This document shows positions 45,721 through 57,865 of a stretch of DNA of 64,000 nucleotides, piece by piece. Position 1 is the first letter of the stretch. Every line of letters starts with the position of its first letter. This DNA is from Hemibagrus wyckioides (lineage: Eukaryota; Chordata; Actinopteri; Siluriformes; Bagridae): positions 7,032,001-7,096,000 of the forward strand of contig NC_080717.1 in the NCBI RefSeq assembly GCF_019097595.1. Direction: 5' to 3'. A model generated the notes under the pieces. That model was not told the origin of the DNA. It made no database searches and saw only the letters and a list, made by a program, of their open reading frames with translations. The position numbers and the translations under genes are program-made.

Positions 45721-47925
45721 CAAGCTAGATTTCTCCCAAATATAGAAGAGAGAGACAGAATGCTGAATTAAAGTAGAAAACTCCAATATCAATCCCAGTT
45801 CACACACAGGAAAAAGATAATCTGAAGTTTGATGCTGTAAATTAGTGATAGTTAAGCTAGTTGCACTGGGTCAGGGCTTTTTTTTGTCAGTTCAAGAGCA
45901 GAAAGTCTGAAGTTAACGTTAGATTAAAAACAAGAAGTATTTTTGGAAGTGGTGTATAGTCATGATACATGAGTTATTAATTAGTTTATTTCTTTCATGT
46001 TGGAGCCAAAAAAGAAGAAAGTGCCAGAATAACAAGGATAAGTAATTAAGATCAGGCCTTTGAGCTTGAACTGTGTTAATAAGAACAGCTGGTATGTAGC
46101 TGTCTATGAATCCAGTGGGAGTTTGGATGCCACATGTGCTCCGGAAAACTCGGAGGAAATTCATGCTATGTGAGAAATACCCTTAAATGAACTTGAGCAT
46201 GAAAGCTTTGATCCATTAGAGAAAAGTGGTTGAGGATGGGGTGCTTAAAATGAAGACCTTTTCAGATTCAAATGGAGTCTAAACCTAGCTATTGACTCAG
46301 TTCCAGAAGCTCAACGTATGGACAACAACCTTTTCTACATTTTTTTAGCCATAACCTTCAGCTGCCTGGATGTTTGATTCAGCTTAATAACAGAAAAACG
46401 TTTACATAAAACCTATATGCAGTATTTTTTCATAAATACGTTTATGTCCGAAGTGAACAACGTATGCCGATGTTTCAAACGTCCAGTTAACTGCAGAAAG
46501 ATGCATGAATATGCAACAAACATTTTAGCGGGTCAGATTAAATGCTAATAAAAAATCTCAAGAATGTAAATGTACCATCCCAAATCTTACTTATGAAATA
46601 TACTTTGCTATTGTGTAGAATACACAGTGTATAATAGACTATATGTTCACATTAAAACTTCCAACAAGAAGAAGTGCACTATTTGGGTGATGCCTTAATC
46701 AAAAACTGTAAAATACTGGACACTTAGTGGATCAGGGGCGGGGCTACCAGGCAGATGAGTAAATTTACAAGACGGTTGACGACACTCTGGTAGACAAGAC
46801 ATCTTGCAAATGTTTTTTTTTTTAAATTTTTTTATTTTTATTAGTCCACATTATGCAATTTTTCCAAATACACCATATTCTGCTAAAGCTGGCAGCGTCA
46901 CGACATATGCATTTGATGTTATTTGTCATTGACTGGGAAACAGCTTGTCCTTTCGGTTAGTAAACAACCATTAGAACTCTATTCGAGATCCCACTAACCT
47001 ACTAAAATTCATACACAAGACAGTAGAGTACCTAGTGCATAGTGCAAGTGCATAGTGTACAGTATGTGATTTGGGATACAGCTGTAATGCTTATTATTAT
47101 AATGTATCACGTGTCGTAAATGTTTACAATATCTTTTGAGCTAAGCGGTCAAAACCACATAGTTATCTGTACACAAAAATGGAGCATGTCCTATTCAAAA
47201 TACTTTCAGTACCAATGTCTTATGTGCATAAACAATTTCTACGGTGTGTGTCCTTGCATATTGATTAGCTGTTCAAATATGACTGCATATTACAAACTTG
47301 TAGATATTTTACTGCAGTATTCCATAGACTAATAAGAAAACCCTCTCTGGCTGACTACATGATCTCCGCATGTTCTACATTTCAAAAAATATCTGAATTT
47401 AATAAAGACTGTGATGATCACTCGGTTCTTCGCATTTCTGCCTGGCTGGTAGAGAATTCTGGGTATTGCAGAAGGTATCTAGGGACATGAGAACATTTAT
47501 CAAATGTGCATGATCGTTGGCAAGTTAGATCACCATTTTAAAACACAACAATAAAGAAAGAAACAGACAAAGAAAAAGGAAACCACATAAAGAAGCCTGA
47601 TTGTTTTGCTATTAAAACATGGGTGTGTCTATATTTTGTTCTATTATAATTTGTTAATGAAAGTATGTGTTTACATTACACTGAGTCTCAAAGCTGCCCA
47701 GATGCAAACAAATGCTTATTTACCTCATCAACCCTACGACCAAAACTTTTCCCAAGTCATTAAAGCACTTCTTCTGTACTCTACATGGCCACACAGAAAG
47801 TTGGAGGCCAGCTTTGGTGTTCCCTTCGAGCGTTTTTCTCCTGAAACAAAATCAGCAATGGTTATATAAGTTTTTTTTTTTTTTACAGTAACAAGATAGA
47901 TAATGGTTCGCTCTCAGCACTTAGT
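45721..47925. other. Unique AT-rich non-coding sequence
   Basis: No gene recognised. Text near 47030-47075 (GTGCATAGTGCAAGTGCATA then CAGTATGTGATTTGGGATAC) resembles a dispersed fish repeat also hinted at near 6645-6690. Confidence 0.5.
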
Positions 47926-48105
47926 GTGCATTTGAGCAGACACATTTTGCCCAAGGTGGATTACATGTGCCAGCTCCAGAAGAATTCCCCCGGGAGTAAT
48001 TTTAGATTAAGTGTTTTGCTCAAGGGCGCCATAGCCACACGCTATCAGGTAAGATCAAACTCATGGTGATGGAATCACCATTACTTACCAGCCAGCCGGT
48101 CGGAA
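47926..48105 (-). repeat. Probable decayed SINE
   Basis: GAGCAGACACATTTTGCCCA with AGGTGGATTACATG resembles the type-B tail in inverse. TGTTTTGCTCAAGGGCGCCA resembles the inverted core. The following part with ATCAAACTCATGGTGATGGA could be a degraded tRNA head. Too diverged to classify. Confidence 0.45.
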
Positions 48106-50700
48106 TACAACCTTTTGTGTACGTTTGCTATTGATTAAGAGTGTCTACCGAATATATCACACAGATCTATCATGCTGGTGTGATCTTTTATGTGACGTTT
48201 TCTCTACGTTTATTGTAGAAAGTGACAATGTCCCATAAAACTACAGCACTGTAAACATTAATTTAAGGGAATTTTAAGGGAAAACAAAATGAAGAAATTT
48301 TCTCTCACTATACTCCAGTAGATCTCAGATTTTATATACTACAGATAAATTTGATTCATTTACAAAGTTAATATATATATATATATATTTGTACTTTTGT
48401 CTTCTCCTTATAGGGTGGAAACATTTACACAATTTACACAATTGTTCCACAATTATTTTTAAAGTATTCAGAGTTGAGTTAAGCACACTTAAGTGAGGAT
48501 TTCTTTAGAAGAGGGTTATTTGTATTAATTTAACTCAACTTTATCTCAGAATAGTGGAACAAACAAACAAACCATTACAATTACATGACCTCACTATAGT
48601 ATTTAAAGTATTTATAATATAGTTGTAGCATACAAGTAAAAATCTGCACATGAATTAAAAACCAATCTGTCAATAAAGAAAGCAATAAACAAATAAATAA
48701 GCAATAGGATGTGCTGGATCAAGTGAAGTCGAAGAATAATGACAATTATAAATAATATTCAAATTAAATTTGCAATGATTAATGTTGTACTATTCATCCT
48801 GACTCCTATTAGTTTATTTGAATACTTGCCGTCGTCGTCAACATATCAGCATATCATACGCTGTTAGAATAAAAAAAAAATTTAAAAGTATTTTAATTAT
48901 CCTGCTGTATTTTTGTCTTTTATATTGCTTGGAATTTTTGCAATATATTGCATTCCGTATTTTTTTTAATTGCATGATTATCATTTCTATCATTATAACT
49001 TATTTTAAATGACTCAAAAAATTATAAACAAACAAACCCATAGCAAGAATCCTTACACAGACGACAAAGAACCCTGTAGAGTTCTTTTGATTCAATCCTA
49101 AAAAAAAGGGTTCAAAATCCTTAAAACCCTTTTCCCAAAGAGGTTCCAAATATGAAGCGTCCCAGAACCTTTCCTTTGCTATTGGTGTGGTACAATGTAT
49201 TGCGTGTGACAGCAAATAAGTTTGTTTCTTACTTCAGTCATTGTGAAGTAAAACTGGTGGTCTTGGTGGTTTTGAAAAACCTTGTCTTTTATACAAGCGT
49301 TTATTCAAAAAAATAAATAAAAAAATCTAGCAACCACAGAAACGTGAACTACATGCACTTATAGGTGTTTAACCCATCTCTACATACCCATAACATTTCC
49401 TGTGTAAATATTGTAAGTAACCTTTGGGTTTAGGTCACCAATTCTGAACATGGTGCTGTGTAGCTAAAAGATATGAAAATGTAGCTGCTTCATGCAGTAA
49501 TTAAAGCAATTATGTACATTTAGGAACACCAGGCAGGACTCGGAGAACCACACTCATTCAATGCTAGGGTTATTTAAGAATAAACAAATCCATCTCCTAG
49601 CATGTTTTCAGACAGTAGAAATGAGATTTCTTTGTTTCGTAACCTTTTAAAGCTGCTTGTACATTTAGATATTCACCACACATTTGGACTTCCAATGCAA
49701 AGACCATATAAACAGAGCCTGTGAAAAGGTTTTCATTTACATATACCTTATCAACAGAAGACACACTCAAGCCTACGCTCTTATTTTTCATTCGTCTCAT
49801 GTTTTGGATAGTTTCCAACACATTTCCCAGGCTTTAATTTAGTATCAGGTAGCTCTGGGACTGGTGTTATTAAATGCATGTTCCATGCAAATGCCAGACT
49901 AACTTTAATTAATCGCTTATTTGTTCCATAGTGACAAATTTAAAAATGAAAATAAATAAATAAATAAATGAATAAATAAATAAAAAAATAAATAAAAATT
50001 AAAAACCAAAGCAGCGAACAAAAACTGTTTTGAGAATGCTAACTTAATGCTTTAAATACAAATCATTTCGGCTTATCGGACTATTATCAGGAATTCATAA
50101 ACTTCAAATTTATTATGTTTTGAGACAGTTAATATCTTGAAATCTGATTCAACACAGTGGCATGCATCAGAAAAAATATTTATAGTACAATCTGATCCAA
50201 AACAGACTTAAGACATAAAGCGAATGTTTCAAATGATGTACAGAGATGAAAGCCATTTCATAGGAACTATTGAACCTAAAGTTATTCTGAGACATTAAGC
50301 CAGACAGCTGCCTTGTACAGTATGTGTTAAATCCCTGCATTTCCAGCACACACGCTCTTTAAACGAAGAGGTTTTATTTGTGCTTGAGGCTCACAGCCAG
50401 TAGCCAGCACTCATGCTGTTCATAAGGTTGGTAATAAAAAAAAAAAAGTACATTTTTTGTCTACTACTGTTATAAAGATATTTTGAAGAGGAGCAGCATG
50501 ATCATACATATCAAAAGAGCACCAGGGTATAAAGCTTATGTTTCGGGAATTGAGTCTATATGTAGATAATGCTGTGAGAGGTTTAGGAATGAGATATTTT
50601 AAAGAAAGCTCAAATAGTTTAGTAAATTTGTGAGGTAATTAATATTAAAAACACTTAAAGAAGAGGAAGGAGTTGTGTTGTTAATAATGTACACAATTTT
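48106..50700. other. Unique AT-rich non-coding sequence
   Basis: No gene recognised. It holds a short (AT)n at about 48370-48387 and AAAT runs at 49945-49998. A fragment with AGAACCCTGTAGAGTTCTTT and AAGGGTTCAAAATCC (49065-49160) has the style of a fish MITE with AAGGGTTCTT motifs. Confidence 0.5.
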
Positions 50701-50702
50701 TG

Positions 50703-50736
50703 GTATTTATTTATTTATTTATTTATTTATTTATTT
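50703..50736. repeat. (TTTA)n microsatellite
   Basis: About eight TTTA units. Confidence 0.95.
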
Positions 50737-50792
50737 TACTATATGCACCAATGATGGTTAATTTTTTTACTGTATTGGAATTGCTGTATTTT

Positions 50793-50795
<3 letters not shown>

Positions 50796-50843
<48 letters not shown>
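50796..50843. repeat. (TAA)n microsatellite
   Basis: About 16 TAA units. It explains the poly-asparagine frame here. Confidence 0.95.
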
Positions 50844-50844
<1 letters not shown>

Positions 50845-50897
50845 TGAAAGAGTATAAAATATCAGTCATTCACATGAGCAAGACAGCTGACTGATTG

Positions 50898-50903
<6 letters not shown>

Positions 50904-50954
<51 letters not shown>
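50904..50954. repeat. (AT)n microsatellite
   Basis: About 25 AT units. Confidence 0.95.
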
Positions 50955-50955
<1 letters not shown>

Positions 50956-51357
50956 AGAAATTAAAAATATCCAAAAATGTGTGGATATGGCCTCAGTCAA
51001 TGTTATCCAAATGTTTTTGTATATTGCTTTTTTTTTTTTTTTTTAAAGTTTAGTATATCAAATAAAAAACAGTAATTTTGTTTCATGTCATATGTTTTAT
51101 CCTCCATGATACACATGGTGCACTAAGGATCAACAACTGGACATCAAGCTGTCTGAAGAAAACCTATAATTTCTTTACATTTACAGCATTTGGCAGATGT
51201 CCTTCAAAATGAAAAGTGCTTTTTAAAATTTCTTCCAGTGAATACATTGATAACTGGTCACTAGGTCACGGACTAAGCATACCATCAGTCTAAAACTCTG
51301 TTAAGAGGTAATACAGCATGAAGACTTTTTTTTTTTTTAAAGCAAGAAGCGGATAGA
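50955..51357. other. Non-coding sequence with a SINE tail scrap
   Basis: TTTACATTTACAGCATTTGG then CAGATGTCCTT (51174-51205) is an inverted type-B SINE tail with nothing following. T-runs lie at 51028-51045 and 51327-51338. Confidence 0.55.
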
Positions 51358-51510
51358 AGAGGTCTTTATGTGATGCATAATGTACATAAATTACAGCACA
51401 GTTAAATTCTCTTCTTTGCATATCCCAGGTGAGGAAGTTTGGGTCAGAACGCAAGGGCAGCTATGAAACAACACCCCTGGAGCAGAGAGGGTTAAGGGCC
51501 AAAACTTCCC
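51358..51510 (-). repeat. tRNA-derived SINE, type A, head missing
   Basis: It reads inverted: CACAGTTAAATTCTCTTCTT, TGCATATCCCAGGTGAGGAA, GGGCAGCTATGAAACAACAC and CCCCTGGAGCAGAGAGGGTT, ending in AAGGGCC. The head is lost after the core. Confidence 0.75.
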
Positions 51511-52157
51511 AATTTCACCACTTATAGTATCTGAAATTATTGTGCAGATATACATTAAATATACATGCAATTATATAGTAACTACTGTGTACAGTACGAC
51601 TGCATATGGATTACAATAGCATATCGTATGTAAATACACAGTATCAGCTTTAGTATAGGATTTAGGATTAATAAGGGACGATATCATCTTTTATAAACAT
51701 ATGTTTATAGTCTATTGGATATAGAGCTGGAATAACTGCAGAATTTTCATTCATTTCCTGTGGATTTTGCTTCTGGGGTGTCATGGTGGCATCTGGCTGA
51801 CAAGGTCAGTCTCGAATTCTCTATTCCCACTCATGGATTCCAGCTCCTCCTGACGAATCCCCAGATGTTCCCAAGCCAGCTGTGAAATAAAGCAGGCATC
51901 TTGAACCTCAGATTTGCCCTACGTCTAACAAGGACGCCTGACATATAGCAACATTTGAGCTCAGCTGGAAGTGGCATCATGGAGCCATCTTGTTGGTTCA
52001 CTTTTGGCAAGATATTCACAGTGGGCAAAAGTCAAGTGAAATGAGATGGAGAGATTTAGATGGACAAGATCCTTGGAATGGATCTCTGCTTTTTTTTTTT
52101 TTAAACAATTGAGTTAATGCTAGAATGAACACATTACACTATATATATATTGGAATG
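51511..52157. other. Unique non-coding sequence
   Basis: No gene or element recognised. Confidence 0.5.
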
Positions 52158-52362
52158 TGGTAGCTTATTGTTTAAAATGCTGGACTACTGTTCTACTGTA
52201 CTGTTCTGACTACTGATTTTAAATCCCAGGTCCACCAAGCTGCCACTGCTGGGCCCCTGAGCAAGGCCCTTAACCCTCAGTTGCTTAGTTGTATAAAATG
52301 ACATAAAATGCAAGTCAATCTGGGTAAGGGTGTTTGCCAAATGACAGAAATGTAAATATTTG
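52158..52362 (+). repeat. tRNA-derived SINE, type B
   Basis: The head (GTGGTAGCTTATTGTTTAAA) contains a small internal duplication of CTACTGTTCT. The B box is decayed (ATTTTAAATCCCAGG). The core CCAAGCTGCCACTGCTGGGC and GAGCAAGGCCCTTAACCCTC is intact. The tail is TGTATAAAATGACATAAAAT then TTTGCCAAATGACAG. Confidence 0.8.
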
Positions 52363-52439
52363 CAGGAATTCTCTGGTGAGTCCATTGTACATCACAGAGA
52401 AGAGCTGCAACTGCTTACCTGCTCACTCTAACCTTCACC

Positions 52440-52672
52440 ATTTATACTTATCCTACATTCAGGGCACGGGACAGGGACATCATGGACAGGATGCCAGTCT
52501 ACTGCAGGACACAATCACACACACACACTATGGACAATTTAGCCTACCATGCATGGACTTAGGGAGGAAGCTGGTGTGCCTTGAGGAGACCCCAAAGGCA
52601 CAGGAAGAACATGAAAATCTTATGGAGGAAGTGGAAATCAAAGCCCCAACCCTGGAGGTGTGAGGAAAACAT
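52440..52672 (-). repeat. Type-C-like SINE, strongly diverged
   Basis: In inverse orientation it keeps GGACAGGATGCCAGTCTACT, GGACAATTTAGCCTACCATG, CATGGACTTAGGGAGGAAGC and AAATCAAAGCCCCAACCCTG (tRNA-like region). The simple frames on both strands (109 and 82 aa) fall in this repeat and are not genes. Confidence 0.65.
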
Positions 52673-54053
52673 ATAAAGCCACCGTGCCCTTTGATTGAAA
52701 ACATTTCATAAGGAATAATGGTGGAAGTGCACATGCAACAGAACAAACACTTTGTTGCATATTTCTCTTGTTTCATGCAAAGTCATTTTAAACATTTGCA
52801 AATAAATATGCATTCAGCCTTATGGAAAATGTTCCATTTTTACATGACTGTGTAGTCCAATTTCTATAGCTTACACAATATAGAGACATTCCTTGGCCAT
52901 GATAATGGACATTTGTTCTTGTCATTACTCCCTCTCTCTCTTTCTTTCTCTCATTCACTACTCAAAACTACCCAAAGCATTCTCTCAGCTCATGTCTCCC
53001 GTCTTTCCTCTTCTAAATTCCCCTGTTTCATTTGTAAGGCCCGGATTCAGTGAACTGGATCAATTGCGAACGGCTGGAAAATAAATCACTGCAGTATCTG
53101 GGGAAGTCGAGTTAACAAAGGCCGTCTCTGCTTGCACTTTCGAATGTGTAAAATGTTTTGTTTTTGCCGGCGCATGTTTTAACTTTGAAAGCCGTACCCA
53201 CTGGATCAGCAGAAATTGTTGAATTACAAAATCCGTTCATTGCTGTGCGTTTGCGAGCATGAAAAAAGAACTCTTACATTCTCAGTGAAAGTGGTGCAGT
53301 TGCACTTTTCCTTCACGCTAGCTAATTTCCGCTCTATGCTAGGTGGTTGGTTTTTTTTTTTTTTTTTTTTTTTTTTTGACTTTGAGGGATACCTGCGGAA
53401 AACAAAATGCGCTCTGTGTGGACGGCCAACTTTTTGCAGAGGTTGTTTACCTGCCTGATCCCTTTTTTTGCTGGCTCACAATATTGATAGCTTAACATTT
53501 ATTCGTAAGAAGTATGACTCATTCGAATGGGGTTGTGAATTGCCAGTCTGTAGTTTTTCCAATAAAAATCAGTCACATGCTACTGGAACAATAAGCTCAT
53601 GAGGACTAAATATTTGAGGTAGCATTGTGGATGACAAATCGTGTCACCACCCCAAATCAGAACGTCACACTTCTTAAATGATCCTAGTAATGAAAGCTAG
53701 CACATTTTGCAGTAGAATGAAATGTAAAATCAGGACATTAAGATATTTCCTCTGACCCTGGACCTGAAGTCCCACTGTTCTGCACAGGCTCTGATTGTCC
53801 TGCCATGAATTGGAGGCAGCTGGACATAATCAAGCTTAATCTTTATTAAAATCCAAATCGACAGGCAGAATAATGGTCGAAACAGGCAGAAGGTTAAACG
53901 ATTTGGCAAACAGAGCAGTAAAGGAATAAACTAAATAAAAAACATGGAAGAGCAAAAAGGTCAAAACCAGTGAGATGGAAAATAATGCTTAGGGTTGCAC
54001 ACAGAAAAAAAGATTGCAAAAGCTCACAAGGTGTGTGTGTGCATATGTGTGTG

Positions 54054-54057
<4 letters not shown>
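52673..54057. other. Unique non-coding sequence
   Basis: No gene recognised. A T-run of about 26 lies at 53352-53377. The stretch 53030-53160 is complex, but no exon-like boundaries support a gene. Confidence 0.5.

Positions 54058-54097
<40 letters not shown>
54058..54097. repeat. (GA)n microsatellite
   Basis: About 19 GA units preceded by a short (GT)n run. Confidence 0.95.
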
Positions 54098-54100
<3 letters not shown>

Positions 54101-54555
54101 TAAATAAGCAGGTGTGAGTGTTAAAAAGATTGATGAGCTTGTTGCTTGTATTGTGAGTATTAATGCACATCAAGTTAGGCTTCTTCTTTTTAAAACATCA
54201 TATCAACTGTAAGATGGTGCAAAATATCATTTAACTCGAACTCCAGAGTGCCATCACTTACAATAATCTTGCACTTATTTCTAGGCAGTTGGTTAAAATG
54301 TAGTATCACTCTCTATCATGCTGACCCCCAACTGTCAGGGGTTCTGCTGAGTCTGTTTACACTTCTAGGAATATATTTGAAACAATAGCGAGTTTGCTGG
54401 ATTGATAGATGTATTTTTCGCCTTGCAACATTGCACCGAGTTCTCTAATAAAAATTGTGTGTAATGTTATAATGGTTAAGGTTCATTCACATTCACATCT
54501 TCTCTCAGGACTTCAATTATTCAAATGTTGAAATAAAAAATAAAAATAAAAATAA
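54098..54555. other. Unique non-coding sequence
   Basis: No gene or element recognised. Confidence 0.5.
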
Positions 54556-54574
54556 TAACAACAACAACAACAAC

Positions 54575-54634
<60 letters not shown>

Positions 54635-54645
54635 TAATAATAAAA
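54556..54645. repeat. Compound (CAA)n(TAA)n microsatellite
   Basis: CAA units (54556-54576) pass into TAA units (54577-54632). They explain the poly-isoleucine minus-strand frame. Confidence 0.93.
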
Positions 54646-54860
54646 AAAATGTTGTTTTACATCTGTGAGCAACAAGAGGCAATAGTAGTTCTTCCACTGA
54701 GTTTTTCTAGAAATTACTAAACATTTATTTTTCAAAGCTTTAATATTCAAATGATTTTTTTCCCTGTCATGCAAATTTTATTAGTGCTTGAGCTGGCCTT
54801 GCTTCAATCACAATATCTGTTTCAATGTTTGTTTAAACATCACCTGCTATGATTATTATA

Positions 54861-55405
54861 CACCGATCAGGCATAACATTATGACCACTAACAGGTGAAG
54901 TGAATAACACTGAGGATCTCCTGATCATGGCCCCTGTTAGTGGGTGGGATATATTAGGCAGCAAGTGAACATTTTGTCCTCAGAGTTGATGTGTTAGAAG
55001 CAGGAAAAATGGGCAAGCGTAAGGATTTGAGCGAGTTTGACAAGGGCCAAATTGTGATGGCTAGATCACTGGATCAGAGCATCTCCAAAACTGCAGCTCT
55101 TGTGGGGTGTTCCCGGTCTGCAGTGGTCAGTATCTATCAAAAGTGGTCCAAGGAAGGAACAGTGGTGAACCGGCGACAGGGTCATGGACGACCAAGGCTC
55201 GTTGAGGCAAGTGAGGAGTGAAGGCTGGCCTGTGTGATCCGATCCAAGAGACAAGTTGTTTTGATGAAAAGCTAAATTGCTGAAGAAGTTAATGCTGGTT
55301 CTGATAGAAAGGTGTCAGAATACACAGTGCATGGGCTGGGCTGTTTTGGCAGCAAAAGGGGGACCAACACAATATAAAGCAGGTGGTCATAATACATGGT
55401 CAGTG
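54861..55405 (+). mobile_element. Non-autonomous Tc1 deletion derivative, copy 3
   Basis: TA at 54859-54860 precedes CACCGATCAGGCATAACATT. The right end is degraded (CATGGTCAGTG) before TA at 55406-55407. It carries the best preserved N-terminal transposase segment and the family's internal deletion (ACACAGTGCATGGGCTGGGC leading into GTTTTGGCAGCAAAAGGG). The element is 545 bp, almost the same as the copies at 13320 and 61827. Confidence 0.87.
55009..55221 (+). pseudogene. Truncated Tc1 transposase N-terminal region (70 codons)
   Basis: The start codon [13 protein letters not shown] matches Tc1 starts. It is followed by a helix-turn-helix of the Tc1 type ([20 protein letters not shown], then [17 protein letters not shown]) and the linker [13 protein letters not shown], where a TGA stops it. 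It contains the first DNA-binding subdomain and the GRPR motif but no catalytic residues. If expressed, it could bind the element's ends without cutting. That is inference, and it is more probably silent. Confidence 0.75.
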
Positions 55406-55415
55406 TATACCTCAT

Positions 55416-55429
55416 CATCATCATCATCA

Positions 55430-55500
<71 letters not shown>

Positions 55501-55505
55501 GTTAT
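55416..55505. repeat. Compound (ATC)n(ATT)n microsatellite
   Basis: It begins about 10 bp after the right end of the Tc1 derivative: ATC units (55416-55431), then ATT units to about 55500. Confidence 0.95.
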
Positions 55506-55562
55506 TAGTAGTAGTATTACTAGCTAAAAGTGCTTTTGCTGAAAATCTATTGAATTAAACAA

Positions 55563-55585
55563 TAAATAAATAAATAAATAAATAA
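55563..55585. repeat. (AAAT)n microsatellite
   Basis: About six AAAT units. Confidence 0.9.
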
Positions 55586-56855
55586 ACAACAGGAACTTGT
55601 TTTGTTGAAGCTACATAACTTTTTCTGTTACAAAAAATAATAACAACAATCAGAAAAGAACAGTTATCAGAGAATAATCAACACCAGTTTGTTGCTTATT
55701 TTTCAAGAACAGCACATCCTACATTCTTTTATTCTTTCAATAATAATGCTATCAAAGTATATCAAATTAATGACATGAGAAATGGAGATATTAATTTTCA
55801 AAGGCAGACATCCATTGCTATAAAAGTTTATGCCATATTGTACTTATGTACATACATTTAAAAAGTCCATACCATTACAGAAATTGACTTGTAGATGAGG
55901 CTTTGGTGTATAGATGCATTCCAGGAGCATGACTATTAATATATGAACTCAATCTGATTTCCTGATCCTCCAAATGCAGCCCCAGCAGACACTGTTAGTG
56001 AATGACAGAGCTCGCTGCGCTCCTGACCTGCATCCATCATCACGGAGCTGCACATTTCCACCGTTTGAAATTATGCATGAGCACAGGACAGAGACGAGCT
56101 CAGCGGTGCACTGATCGAGGAGGAAGAGGAACAAAGAGATGGAGTGATTGACGGTCGAGTTTAGGGACGTAATGTCCCATGCGCTACTGAGCTATAACCG
56201 TTCCCGCGGCTAAGCTAAAGGTCATTTCAGACTGGGGCAGTCTGACATTCATCTGACTCATTAAATTCTGCCAGACAAAGCTTGTTTGCTTTTTCTCTCA
56301 ATGCTCTCATTCTCCTGCGCCTGGAGGAAAAGTTGCAGCCAGTCCAATTGACTGACCTCTGTAGGAAATAATTGTATTTATGAGCAATGTAGGTTAGAAA
56401 TGGTGCAAAGAAGGCATTATTTTGGTAATGCAGTACCATTAAATAAAGATGGAGTCATTATGCTGGCTTATAGACCTGAAGGCTTATGAGTGTTACACTG
56501 AAAAAAAAAAAAAGATTAAAGTCTTTCTTTCAGACTTGGGGTTTTGCCTGAGAGTTCAGTACAAGTGTGAAGTAGGAAAGCTGATTTTTCGAGCCCAACG
56601 TGCAGTCCAGAGAACCAATTCCTCATCCTCTAGAGTGGAGTGGTATAGGTGTGATCCATATCAGATGGGCAAGATAGCCTCACTCAGCACTGAGTAACCA
56701 TCCTGGACCAATCCTGTCACTTCCTGTTTTAAGAGAAAAAGAGATATATATGAATGACTTATTGTTTGCGTGTATATGCAATGAATTCAAAAATCAATTC
56801 AGATTCAAATTTTATTTGTCACATGCAAAACCATTTACAGTACAACATGTAGAAA
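55586..56855. other. Unique non-coding sequence with a candidate regulatory stretch
   Basis: About 55960-56345 is complex and higher in GC (CATGCGCTACTGAGCTATAA, CTCCTGCGCCTGGAGGAAAA, ATTAAATTCTGCCAGACAAA) with no repeats, and could be a conserved element. No convincing exon. Text at 56808-56850 (AAATTTTATTTGTCACATGC then CAGTACAACATG) matches the repeat edge at 13200-13250. Confidence 0.4.
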
Positions 56856-56856
56856 A

Positions 56857-57415
56857 TGAGGAAAGTTTGCACACTTCTAGTTCTTAATATTGTGTATTGC
56901 CCCCTTTAGCATCAATGATGGAGTGCAGTCTTTTGTAATAATTGTGCATGAGGTCCTTAATTCTTTCAGGTGCCCTTTCTTCTTGGCAAAATGTCTGCAG
57001 TTCATGTACATTTTTTGGTTATCTTGCACAAACTGCATGTTTGAGATCTTCCCAAAGTGGCTCATGATTTTGAGGTCAGGAGACTGTTATGGCCACTCCA
57101 GAATGTTCACCTTTTTTTGCTGTAGCCATTGGAGGGTCAACTTGGCCTTGTGCTTTCGATCACTGTCATTTTGGAACATCCAAGAGCATCTCATACATGA
57201 GTGTCTCATAACTTTCGTGCTGTAGAATGCAAATTGTCTGCCAGTATTTTCTGATAACATGCTGCATACATCTTGCTTTCAATTTTGACTAACTTCCCTG
57301 TGCCACTGGAGCTCACACAGACCCAAAACATAAGAGATCCACCACCATTCTTCACAGTGGGGATGGGGTAATTTTCAATATAGGTCTTGTTGACTGCTCT
57401 CGGTTCAATTTTGTA
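56857..57415 (-). pseudogene. Decayed Tc1-like transposase, second family
   Basis: In inverse orientation it shows landmarks of another common fish Tc1 family. GAGATCTTCCCAAAGTGGCT, GAGGTCAGGAGACTGTTATG and CATTGGAGGGTCAACTTGGC encode the central region on the minus strand. GCACAAACTGCATG and ATTCTTTCAGGTGCC lie nearer the C-terminal side. The 62-aa minus-strand frame (56877-57065) is a surviving piece. Stops and frameshifts are present throughout. The N-terminal part stops near 57415 where similarity ends. Confidence 0.65.
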
Positions 57416-57474
57416 TAAACCTGTACATAAATATGTATGTACGTATACTCACACATATATGCTATATTGAGAGT

Positions 57475-57725
57475 TTGGTGTGGATGAACTTCACAAAATC
57501 CTGACCTCAAACCAATAGAACACCTTTGGGATGAATTAAAGCAGAGACTGCGTCAGCATCAGTGTCTGACCTCACAAATGTGCTTCTAGTGGAATAGTCA
57601 AAAATTCCCGTAAACATACCTTGTGGAAAGCCTTCAAAGAAGAGTTGAAGATGTTTTAGTTGCAAAGGGCAGGCCAACTCCATATTAAATTCAAGACGTC
57701 CCAGTTTTGGAATGGCCCAGAGTCT
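57475..57725 (+). pseudogene. Tc1-like transposase C-terminal fragment, third family
   Basis: GAGTTTGGTGTGGATGAACT, CCTGACCTCAAACCAATAGA and ACACCTTTGGGATGAATTAA are a decayed [12 protein letters not shown] region (the catalytic E region is recognisable). AGTTGCAAAGGGCAGGCCAA corresponds to the terminal AAKGRP end. It is close to the element at 39969 in sequence, so the two probably belong to one family. Confidence 0.7.
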
Positions 57726-57865
57726 CTAATTCATCCTGCCCAATCAATACTCAGTTGTATACTGTGAAACATTTCAAAACGGTTAAACTTCAGAAAGGTT
57801 CAGAAAAGTTCACCTGCTGCCTTAAAAATGTCAGTAAACTTTAAGTTAACTTTAACTTTAACTTT

